Source: Candidatus Ornithomonoglobus intestinigallinarum
GTDB taxonomy: Bacteria > Bacillota > Clostridia > UBA1381
Reading direction: 5' to 3'
NCBI GenBank assembly: GCA_018715365.1
Contig: DVLU01000004.1
Location: forward strand, 1 to 56,420
DNA: 56,420 nucleotides
Below the pieces are notes generated by a model. That model was not told where the DNA came from and ran no database searches. It saw only the letters and a list, made by a program, of their open reading frames with translations. The position numbers and the translations under genes were made by a program. Positions within the stretch are counted from its first letter, which is position 1. Each line of letters opens with the position of its first letter. Positions 23,778-31,216 of this stretch are shown piece by piece.

Positions 23778-25469
23778 ATGAAAAAGAAGATTTTATCGGT
23801 TATGATAGTATCGGCAATGCTTTTGTCATCAACAGCCGCATTTGCCGAAACAGCAGCCGTTGACACAACGGCGGACACAGTCGTTACGGAGCAGGTACAG
23901 GCAGAGGTACAGCCCGCGTTCGCAAGAATGGAGCTTACGGTCGTATCGAACGAGGACGGCGTTATTGAAACAACGGACGAAAACGGCGGAACTGTTTTCC
24001 TTAACACAAACAAGGCGCTTGTTTACGCCATAGACGGCACGGAGCTTACGGCCGGTGACGTTAAGGAGGGCGACGCAATATCGGTATTTATGAGAGCAAA
24101 CGAGCCCGCTCCGGCGATTTATCCGCCCGAGTACACACCGGCTGTTATAGTTGTAAACAGCGAGGAGGATTTGGCGGGCAGCGTTGCCGTTGCGCACTTC
24201 TCGAAAAACGAGGACGGTTCCGGTTACATAAATGACGAGGGCGACCTTGTTGTTCACGCTCCCGAGGATTACGAGGGAACGCTTGAAGGCGATTTTATAG
24301 TATTCTACACAATAACAACAATGAGCATCCCGCCGCAGGCCCCCGCAAATAAGGTAGTGGCTCTCGGTTCGGACGCGGCCGCAGACGATGCGAACGCGCC
24401 GGCAGAGGATACGGAAAACGACGAACAGGCAATCGAAAACCCGTTCGTTAAGTTTGAGGGCTCGAGCGTAGCGTCGGTTGAAAACGATGTTGTTGTGCTT
24501 GAGGACGCAGAGGGCAACCCCTCATCGCTAAACGCCGCTCAGGCGCTTATATACGACGTTGACGGCACAGAGCTTACGGCAGCAGACCTCAAAGAGGGCG
24601 ACAGCGTAACGTTCTACGTAAGAGCAAACCAGCCGACGATACTTATCTATCCGCCGGTATACACTCCTGCCGTTATCATAAGAAACGATGCGGAATATGC
24701 GGGCAGCGTTGACGTTTCGAAATACGTTCCCGCCGAAGGCGAAGGCTACATAAACGCAGAGGGCAGCCTTGTTATCCACATGCCCGAGGGCTTTGTTGAG
24801 AACAAGAAGCTTGACAATGATTACATCGTATTCTATTCGGTGACAACAAAGAGCCTTCCGCCGCAGACAACTCCCGATAAGCTCGTGCTTATAGAGGAGC
24901 CTGTTATAGAGAGCACATACGCGGACGTTGCCGATGACGCATGGTATGCCGAAAGCGTTGCGGACGTAACAAACAGCGGCCTCTTTAACGGTATATCGGA
25001 GGAGGAATTCGCTCCCGAGGAAAGCATGACAAGAGCTATGTTCGTTACGGTACTTGGCAGACTTGACGGCGTTGCCGTTAAGGACGCGTGTGTAACGGGC
25101 TTTGAGGATACACCGGGCGATCAGTATTATTCGTCATACGTTGCATGGGCAAACATGAACAACATAGTAAACGGCTATGAGGACGGCACATTCAGACCGG
25201 ACGAAACGGTTACACGTGAAGAAGCTATGCAGATAATCTTCAATTACTGCGAATACAAGGGCGTGGGCCCCGAGGGCGCATGGGCTGTTCTTGTTGACTA
25301 TGCGGACGCTGCCGAAATTTCGGAATATGCGAACGACGCAGCTATGTGGAACGTAATTCACGGTTATCTTCTTGAAGATGAAAACGGGAACATAAACCCC
25401 GACAAGACTGCAACAAGAGCGGAAATTGCATACGCAATGGACATTCTTGCAACGCAGCTCGGCAAATAA
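23778..25469 (+). CDS. S-layer homology (SLH) domain surface protein with duplicated module
   Basis: This 563-aa exported protein has a signal peptide ending near SSTAAFAE, two tandem modules of about 150 residues (about 45-190 and 220-365) sharing LTEL-type DGTELTA..KEGD, RAN(E/Q)P, IYPPxYTPAVI and FYxxTT(M/K)SxPPQ, and three C-terminal SLH repeats (about 375-563; FADV/YADVADDAWYAESV, YEDGTFRPDETVTREEAMQI, NPDKTATRAEIAYAM). SLH repeats anchor proteins to pyruvylated wall polymers. ATG at 23778 follows GAGGAG by 8 nt. The upstream 255 bases hold regulatory sequence that I cannot resolve. Confidence 0.9.
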   Translation: MKKKILSVMIVSAMLLSSTAAFAETAAVDTTADTVVTEQVQAEVQPAFARMELTVVSNEDGVIETTDENGGTVFLNTNKALVYAIDGTELTAGDVKEGDAISVFMRANEPAPAIYPPEYTPAVIVVNSEEDLAGSVAVAHFSKNEDGSGYINDEGDLVVHAPEDYEGTLEGDFIVFYTITTMSIPPQAPANKVVALGSDAAADDANAPAEDTENDEQAIENPFVKFEGSSVASVENDVVVLEDAEGNPSSLNAAQALIYDVDGTELTAADLKEGDSVTFYVRANQPTILIYPPVYTPAVIIRNDAEYAGSVDVSKYVPAEGEGYINAEGSLVIHMPEGFVENKKLDNDYIVFYSVTTKSLPPQTTPDKLVLIEEPVIESTYADVADDAWYAESVADVTNSGLFNGISEEEFAPEESMTRAMFVTVLGRLDGVAVKDACVTGFEDTPGDQYYSSYVAWANMNNIVNGYEDGTFRPDETVTREEAMQIIFNYCEYKGVGPEGAWAVLVDYADAAEISEYANDAAMWNVIHGYLLEDENGNINPDKTATRAEIAYAMDILATQLGK

Positions 25470-25755
25470 TCAGCCACTGACTTCCGTATGCGGGCGGGCA
25501 GCCGAAAGGCCGGCGCTCAGCAGCAGCCGCAGGGCGGGCGCGTTTACACAAAAAGCGGTATAGAAAACGCTTGCGTGCCCTGCGGGGAAACCCGGCGCCG
25601 GAGGTTCACTTGAAAGCTTATCCGACCCAATATAATTTGCGATGTATAGGAATCTTGACCTCCCCGAATTTCCGGCGGGCAAGAGCGCAGTCCGTATACG
25701 GAGTTTGCGGGCCGGAGCTATCCGGACAATGCTCCGGTAATAAAAACATCAAAAA
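25470..25755 (+). ncRNA. Candidate structured RNA between SLH gene and terminator
   Basis: The 286 bases hold many strong helices: CCGCAGGGC/GCCCTGCGG with inner GCGTTT/AAACGC, GCC-GAAA-GGC, GGG-GAAA-CCC, GGAGGT/ACCTCC, a long-range closing pair ACTTCCGTATGCG/CGTATACGGAGT, and CCGGAGC/GCTCCGG near the end, then the terminator at 25756. This density is not expected by chance or from repeats elsewhere in the window. I cannot match it to SRP RNA, tmRNA or RNase P. 6S-like or another clostridial structured RNA class is possible. The plus strand is favoured but not proven. Confidence 0.55.
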
Positions 25756-25785
25756 AACGCCCTGCTCCCGCAGCGGCGTTTTTTT
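25756..25785. terminator. Bidirectional terminator between the structured RNA and trhP
   Basis: AACGCC/GGCGTT with inner CTGC/GCAG, an A-run on the left and seven Ts on the right. It serves the rightward unit and the leftward trhP operon. Confidence 0.88.
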
Positions 25786-25811
25786 GGTGTTTTTTTGTAT
25801 TCTTTTTTTGC

Positions 25812-27041
25812 TTATTCGGGCTTTTTCTTTCTCAGCATATCGCCGCGCTTAACGGGCCTGTCCACCTTAAAGCGGACGATCATTTCGGGGTGGTTCGCAA
25901 CGTCTATGCTCTCCCCCTCCTCGTTTGTCATTTCGCCTATCACCTGCGTAAAATGCGGGCGCAGCGGACCCATGATCTCCGTTTCGTCGCCCTTAAAGAA
26001 GCGGTTGCGCTGCGTTACGGCCGCAACGCCCGTTTTTTCGTCGTAGTCAAGCACGATTCCTATAAGCTCGTAATCGCGGATATATGAGCTTGTTGTGTAA
26101 ACCTGCGATTCCGAGTCGGGCTTGTGATAATAAAAGCCGGTAGTATACGGCCGGTGGCTTACCTTGCAGAGCTCCTCAAGCTCGGCGGGATTGAAGCTGT
26201 AGTTTTCGGGATCGTCAAAATACCTGTCGATTTCGCGCCTGTATGCGCCTGTGACCGTTGCGGCGTAATATGCCGTTTTAACGCGCCCCTCTATTTTAAA
26301 GCTCGTTATCCCGCTTTGCACAAGCTCCGGGATATGCTCTATCATGCAGAGGTCCTTTGAATTGAATATAAAAGTGCCGCGGTCGTTTTCGAAAACGTCC
26401 ATGTACTGCCCCGGGCGCTTTTCCTCAACGAGGCTGTATTTCCAGCGGCAGGGGTGCGAGCACCGGCCGAGATTTGCATCGCGGCTTGTGAGATAATTCG
26501 AAAGCAGGCAGCGCCCCGAATACGATATGCACATCGCGCCGTGGACAAACGCTTCAAGCTCAAGCTCCGGCGGCGTGTTCCTGCGTATTTCCGCGATTTC
26601 CTTAAACGACATTTCGCGGGCGAGCACAACGCGCTTTGCGCCCATGCGGTGCCAGAACAATGCCGAACGGTAATTGGTGTTGTTTGCCTGTGTGCTTATG
26701 TGGACGGGAAGCTCCGGGGCAAGCGTGCGCGTTATGTCAAAAATGCCGGGGTCGGCGACAAGCACGGCGTCGAAGCCCATCGGGCGCATTTTTGCTATAA
26801 ATTTTTCGTATTCGTCAATATCGCTGTTATGCGGTATGATGTTTGCCGTGAGGTAAACCTTTTTGCCGCGCTCATGCGCAAAGCGGAGGCCCTCGGCGAT
26901 TTCATCGTCCGTGAAGTTTTCCGACGCCGTTCGGAGGCTGAACGCTTCGCCGCCTATATATACGGCGTCGGCGCCGTATTCTATGACGGTTTTGAGCTTT
27001 TCAAGACTGCCCCCCGGCGCAAGCAGCTCCGGTTTTTTCAT
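25812..27041 (-). CDS. trhP: Peptidase U32-family protein, tRNA uridine hydroxylation (TrhP)
   Basis: This 409-aa protein is of the U32 family, whose bacterial members TrhP/RlhA hydroxylate RNA bases with prephenate; TrhP makes ho5U at the tRNA wobble position. The start KKPELLAPGGSLEKLK, the QANNTN block, and the cysteine cluster CISYSGRCLLSNY...NLGRCSHPCRW (about 170-200), which binds an iron-sulfur cluster, are visible. It follows trmR, which methylates the same modification. B. subtilis has two U32 genes at this place; only one is seen here. ATG at 27041 is chosen although GGAGC is 14 nt away. Confidence 0.87.
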   Translation of the reverse strand: MKKPELLAPGGSLEKLKTVIEYGADAVYIGGEAFSLRTASENFTDDEIAEGLRFAHERGKKVYLTANIIPHNSDIDEYEKFIAKMRPMGFDAVLVADPGIFDITRTLAPELPVHISTQANNTNYRSALFWHRMGAKRVVLAREMSFKEIAEIRRNTPPELELEAFVHGAMCISYSGRCLLSNYLTSRDANLGRCSHPCRWKYSLVEEKRPGQYMDVFENDRGTFIFNSKDLCMIEHIPELVQSGITSFKIEGRVKTAYYAATVTGAYRREIDRYFDDPENYSFNPAELEELCKVSHRPYTTGFYYHKPDSESQVYTTSSYIRDYELIGIVLDYDEKTGVAAVTQRNRFFKGDETEIMGPLRPHFTQVIGEMTNEEGESIDVANHPEMIVRFKVDRPVKRGDMLRKKKPE

Positions 27042-27095
27042 AATTATGGCTGTTAGCTCCTTTCGCAAAACTATTCTCTCGGTAATTTCTTTATG

Positions 27096-27761
27096 TTATT
27101 TTTTGACCGACAGCGCAACGCCGTCGCCCAGCGGCAGCAGCGACGTTTCAAGATCGCCGCGCGCCATGAGCTCGTCTATAAACCGCCTGAGCCGCTTTAC
27201 TATTGTGATTTTGCGGCGGACAACGTGGTTGTCGTCGGGTATCATGCCCTTGTAGAACACGTTGTCGGCAATCAGCACGCCGCCGGTTCTCAAAAGCCGT
27301 ATGCAGTCGTCAAGCATATAGATATAGTGCGCCTTTGGGCCGTCAAGGAAGATCAGGTCAAACGCGCCGTCCGTATCGATATACGAAAGGTATTCCTTCG
27401 CGTCGGCTTCAACGACTTCTATTTTGCTTTCACAGCCGGCGCGCTTTATGTTTTCGCGCGCCGTTTCTGCCATATCATGATTATATTCGAGCGTTGTTAT
27501 TTTGCCGCCGCCGCCGAGATTTTTTGCCATAACGAGCGACGAATAGCCTATGGCGCAGCCGATCTCGAGAATACGGCGCGGGCGTATAAGCCGCGTTATC
27601 ACAGACAAAAACCGCGCAGTTTCAGGCTCCGCGATCGGAACGCTGTTACGGGCGGCGAATTTCTCCAGCTCACGGAGAAATTCGCTGTCCTGCACGGTTT
27701 TTGCTCTTAAATATTCCGTTATATAAGGCGGGACAATCGCGTCCTTATCATATTCTATCAT
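27096..27761 (-). CDS. trmR: tRNA 5-hydroxyuridine O-methyltransferase
   Basis: This 221-aa class I SAM methyltransferase matches YrrM/TrmR, which converts ho5U34 to mo5U34 in tRNA. The SAM site is ILEIGCAIGYSSLVMA (about 69-84), followed by TTLEYN, the metal-binding FDLIFLDGPKAHY (about 133-145) and LIADNVFYKG. The neighbours mltG and trhP reproduce the yrrL-yrrM-yrrN order of B. subtilis, which supports the assignment. It lies 54 bp before trhP and 18 bp after mltG. Confidence 0.9.
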   Translation of the reverse strand: MIEYDKDAIVPPYITEYLRAKTVQDSEFLRELEKFAARNSVPIAEPETARFLSVITRLIRPRRILEIGCAIGYSSLVMAKNLGGGGKITTLEYNHDMAETARENIKRAGCESKIEVVEADAKEYLSYIDTDGAFDLIFLDGPKAHYIYMLDDCIRLLRTGGVLIADNVFYKGMIPDDNHVVRRKITIVKRLRRFIDELMARGDLETSLLPLGDGVALSVKK

Positions 27762-27779
27762 TAAAATATCAAGCCTCTT

Positions 27780-28868
27780 TTACTGCGGGATTTTGTCGTC
27801 CTGGTTTTTTATAACGTCGGAATCGACCGTTATCGCCATATCGGCAGCGTTTACAAGCCCGATGAACTCATCGTAGGTTGACGCGAATATCGGTTCTCCG
27901 GCGGCCGTCAGCGCAAAGTAGTACGCCGTTTCCGCGCTGTAATCGAGCACCGCTTCTATGGCTTCGATGCTTGGGCTGCCTATGGGCCCTATCGGAAGCC
28001 CCTCGTAAACGTAGGTGTTGTACGGCGAATCCGTTTTTGTGTCGGCTATCGCAAGCACGGGCTTGCGCTCTCCGAGCACATACTGCACCGAAGCGTTTGA
28101 ATCGAAATACATATTGGTGTTGCGCTTGTTGTGGTAAACGCCGGCAACTCTTTTGAGGTCGCAGTTTTCGTTTGTTTCGCGCTCGAGTATCGATGCCATC
28201 GTAACAACCTCGTCCACCGTCATGTTGAGCTCCGCCGCCCTGTTGTAATATTCGGGCTTAAACTGGGCGTCGAACGTCTGGAGCATTAAATCGACTATAT
28301 CGTGCGCGCTCATGCCGTGCGGTATCTCGTACGTTGCGGGGTAGAGATAGCCCTCGAGCATGCTGTCGCGCGACGGCAGCCCCTGAAGGAAGGCATAATC
28401 GTAGTCGGTAACGTGGTAAACGGCATCGTAAAATTCGTCCCACGTTGTAAGCCCGAGCTCACAGAGCTTTATCGCAATTTCGCGAACCTCGCAGCCGGGC
28501 GGGATTATGACCTTTGTTGTGTTCCTCGACGGCGTTATGAGCATATCGAGTATCTGCGAATACGTCATGCCGTTTTCTATGTTTGCCGAGCCGGGCTGAA
28601 AATGGCCGCTGTAGCCGCCGGCAAGCGCCTGAAGGCGGAACATGAGCGGGTATTTTATTATGCCCTCGTCCTTCAGCATGGACGCAACGTCAGCCGTTGA
28701 CTGACCCTCGGATATTTCAACGTATTTTATGTCCTCGTCAAGCTTTACGCCGAGGCTGTCCGTAAGCGATATGCCTACAGCGGCAAGAAACGCCGCAAGC
28801 AGGACTATAACAACGATAAGAATTATTTTCCCCTTTTTGGAATGGCTCTCCTCTATTTTTACAGCCAT
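27780..28868 (-). CDS. mltG: Endolytic murein transglycosylase
   Basis: This 362-aa membrane-anchored enzyme cuts nascent peptidoglycan strands and helps terminate glycan synthesis. It has a basic start, one N-terminal helix (about 14-34), a LysM-like region (EISEGQSTADVASMLKDEG) and the YceG/MltG domain with catalytic glutamate in MASILERETNE (about 225-235), plus the end block PYNTYVYEGLPIGPIGSPS. The ATG follows GGAGGTAAAGCT. It sits in the leftward operon with GNAT, trmR and trhP. Confidence 0.93.
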   Translation of the reverse strand: MAVKIEESHSKKGKIILIVVIVLLAAFLAAVGISLTDSLGVKLDEDIKYVEISEGQSTADVASMLKDEGIIKYPLMFRLQALAGGYSGHFQPGSANIENGMTYSQILDMLITPSRNTTKVIIPPGCEVREIAIKLCELGLTTWDEFYDAVYHVTDYDYAFLQGLPSRDSMLEGYLYPATYEIPHGMSAHDIVDLMLQTFDAQFKPEYYNRAAELNMTVDEVVTMASILERETNENCDLKRVAGVYHNKRNTNMYFDSNASVQYVLGERKPVLAIADTKTDSPYNTYVYEGLPIGPIGSPSIEAIEAVLDYSAETAYYFALTAAGEPIFASTYDEFIGLVNAADMAITVDSDVIKNQDDKIPQ

Positions 28869-28920
28869 AGCTTTACCTCCGAAATCAGATTTTATATTTT
28901 GTACGCGGGACGGCGGCAGA

Positions 28921-29358
28921 TCAATCCTTGCTCCACAGCATTGTATACTGTATCTCCCCGTTTATCGGGTCGCGCAGCGCGCCGTCTATAAGAAACCCGT
29001 GATACGTCGCAAAATTGAGCGTATTTTTATTTTTCATGTATATATTCATCCTGAGTATCGTGTAAATATCCTTGACGTAATTCATAAGCGCCGTGCCGAT
29101 GCCGCGGTTTTCGTGTTTGGGATCGACAAACACGCCGCGGACGGAATTTGTGCTGTCAACGCATATGAAGCCTATTATTTGTCCGTTGTCGTCTGTATAC
29201 ACAAAGTTATCCTTTTCGTTTAAATACGTTTCCTTTGCAATATCGTAATGCTTCTGCCAAAAATCGTTTTCTATAAACGAGTTGCCGTGAGTGAACGATC
29301 TCATCCACAAATCGAGAAGCTCGTAGGATTCCGATTTTTCCAAGCGCCTTATACTCAT
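28921..29358 (-). CDS. GNAT-family N-acetyltransferase
   Basis: This 145-aa protein has the GNAT core: IGFICVDST on beta strands 3-4, then VFVDPKHENRGIGTALMNYVKD with the acetyl-CoA loop (R/Q)xxGxG/A. The acceptor is unknown; small GNATs acylate drugs, polyamines or protein N-termini. It lies 28 bp after the L,D-transpeptidase gene and 52 bp before mltG, so it is probably cotranscribed. The ribosome-binding site is weak. Confidence 0.85.
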   Translation of the reverse strand: MSIRRLEKSESYELLDLWMRSFTHGNSFIENDFWQKHYDIAKETYLNEKDNFVYTDDNGQIIGFICVDSTNSVRGVFVDPKHENRGIGTALMNYVKDIYTILRMNIYMKNKNTLNFATYHGFLIDGALRDPINGEIQYTMLWSKD

Positions 29359-29386
29359 CTATACGCCATCTTTCCTGTATTTTTAT

Positions 29387-30946
29387 TTATTCGGTTACCC
29401 AAATCCTCGAATAGAGCGGGATATTGTCAACGAGCCAGTTTATATCCTGCGGGTGCAGGCGGACGCAGCCGTGGGAAATCTGCACGCCGACGCGCCCGTC
29501 GTATTCGCCGCCGCCGTAGTAGAGCAGCGTTGAATGGAGCGCGTAGCCGTTATAGAAGCGCATTATGGGGCCGACGTAATACGTATCGTAATTCCATGCG
29601 CTTTCGCGGCTTATGTAATCGAACTGCCCCGTTATCGTCGGCGTCCCCGGCGCGCCTATGGCGCACGGGAATTCGCCTATCGGCTCCCATTTGTACTGCT
29701 GGCCCTTGTATGCCCTTACTTTATATTCCGACTTTGAAACCCAAACAAGATAATTCGTTTTTGAGCCTATGCCCATGCGGTTTACGTAGAACGAATCGTA
29801 ATAATCGTCCACAACCTGTGATTCTCCGAGTATAACGTCAAAGTGGTCTATAAAATCGAGGACCTCTATTCCCGTTTCGAACGCCTCCGCAAGGCTGCGC
29901 ACGGGAACGAACACGTATCCGCCTATCGAACGCGTTGTGCCGTTCATCATTTCGTCCGTGCCGAAATAATTCGTTATCGGCGAATTGATATTATACGCAA
30001 CCGCTTTATTGCCTATGCTTACGGCAACGCTGTTGTAGCGGCCGTCGTAGCGCACGTTAAGCCCGAGGCTTTCCGCAACCTGGCGGACGGGAACGTACGT
30101 TACGCCGTCTATAAGGCGGGCTTTCGGCGAAAGGTCCATCATGCCGTATTCGTTGTATACGACAACGTCGCGCGTAAACAGCGGGTCGCCCGTCATAAGG
30201 AAGTCGTTGCCCGTAACGTGGCTGCCGTTTTCGTCGTAATAGCCGTAGGTGTCTATGTAAAATACGCTGCCGGGAGGGTATTGCGTGTCGTAATACTGGA
30301 GCCAGTTAAGGCCGCTCACGAGCTTTACCTTAAACGTCTGGCCGAGCACGTATTCGGGCGTGTCAAAGTGAAGGACTATCCTTTCCGTTATGCCGCCCAC
30401 CCATTCGCTTGCCGAGGCCAAAAGCACGTCCTCCGGCGAATAAAGCTCAACAACGGCAAACGAATCGACAACGAGCGGGTGCTCCTCCATATCGATAACA
30501 AGGTCAACGGAGCTTGCTATATTGTTTGGGTCCGTGCCCTCCGAGGGCGCCGTTATGCCGGGAACGTCGCCCGTTGTGAATACCGGCTCATCGCCCGAGG
30601 CGTCGGCTACGGCATGCCCGCCATCGGGAGCGCCGGACGCATCGGCGGTGAGCGTTTCGTCCGCCGCATCGGTCATTGCTTTTTCCGCGGCTTCGGCCGA
30701 TTCCGTTTCGCCGGGCACGGGCTCTGCCGTATTTTCGGGCTCTTCCGCCTCCGGCCTGTTTGCGGCGGCGGGGCTTACCGGATACGCAATCATGCTGCCG
30801 TCCTCCGATTCCGTGAGCAAAGGCTCGTTCGTCTGCTCAAGCTGTTCCGGCGTTTTTGCTTCCGCGAGGGCCGCGGGAGCTGCAAACGCGCATACTCCGA
30901 ATGTCATAAGCGCTGCCGCAATAAGCGCTGTCAGTTGTTTTTTCAT
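29387..30946 (-). CDS. Secreted L,D-transpeptidase with copper-amine-oxidase-like domain
   Basis: This 519-aa exported enzyme probably forms 3-3 peptidoglycan cross-links or anchors to the wall. It has a signal peptide (cut near AAPAALA), an acidic Ala/Glu/Thr-rich linker (about 30-130), a beta region, a copper amine oxidase-like domain (about 275-385; VTYVPVRQVAESLGLNVRYD and FVPVRSLAEAFE), and a C-terminal YkuD domain with HSTLLYYGG and the catalytic SHGCVRL. The start follows GGGAGAAAGGAAAAACACC. It is the first gene of the leftward operon that ends with trhP. Confidence 0.93.
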   Translation of the reverse strand: MKKQLTALIAAALMTFGVCAFAAPAALAEAKTPEQLEQTNEPLLTESEDGSMIAYPVSPAAANRPEAEEPENTAEPVPGETESAEAAEKAMTDAADETLTADASGAPDGGHAVADASGDEPVFTTGDVPGITAPSEGTDPNNIASSVDLVIDMEEHPLVVDSFAVVELYSPEDVLLASASEWVGGITERIVLHFDTPEYVLGQTFKVKLVSGLNWLQYYDTQYPPGSVFYIDTYGYYDENGSHVTGNDFLMTGDPLFTRDVVVYNEYGMMDLSPKARLIDGVTYVPVRQVAESLGLNVRYDGRYNSVAVSIGNKAVAYNINSPITNYFGTDEMMNGTTRSIGGYVFVPVRSLAEAFETGIEVLDFIDHFDVILGESQVVDDYYDSFYVNRMGIGSKTNYLVWVSKSEYKVRAYKGQQYKWEPIGEFPCAIGAPGTPTITGQFDYISRESAWNYDTYYVGPIMRFYNGYALHSTLLYYGGGEYDGRVGVQISHGCVRLHPQDINWLVDNIPLYSRIWVTE

Positions 30947-31036
30947 GGTGTTTTTCCTTTCTCCCGTAATGGTTTTGTTGTCATAACATGTAACCGCCGT
31001 GCGTTTTCCGTGCCGCGGCGTTTTTTATATAATACC

Positions 31037-31065
31037 ATTATACCATTTAACCGGAGAATAATCAA
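31037..31065 (-). promoter_or_regulatory. Promoter of the L,D-transpeptidase operon
   Basis: TTGATT (31065-31060), a 17-nt spacer and TATAAT (31042-31037) on the minus strand. Confidence 0.8.
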
Positions 31066-31143
31066 GAAAAATAAAGCGAAACTCCAATATTTTTTTGCGG
31101 GTAAACTTTCCGTGAACAAAATGTAAATTCGGCGGCGCGCCCG

Positions 31144-31172
31144 TTGACACCCGTATTTTGAATTGCTAAAAT
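31144..31172 (+). promoter_or_regulatory. Promoter of the MacAB-type exporter operon
   Basis: TTGACA (31144-31149), a 17-nt spacer and TAAAAT (31167-31172), 45 bases before the start codon. It is divergent from the promoter at 31037-31065. Confidence 0.85.
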
Positions 31173-31216
31173 AAAATTACCTGAAAATTCAATATATTGC
31201 GGGAGGATTTTGGGCT

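Noticed and set aside
25600-25680. TTGAAA...TATAAT (15-nt spacer) within the structured-RNA region as a promoter
   Set aside because: The spacer is too short for sigma-A and the hexamers lie in predicted paired segments.
29843-31126. 427-aa plus-strand frame opposite the L,D-transpeptidase
   Set aside because: Long antisense frames arise from codon bias here; the sense strand carries clear YkuD and signal-peptide features.
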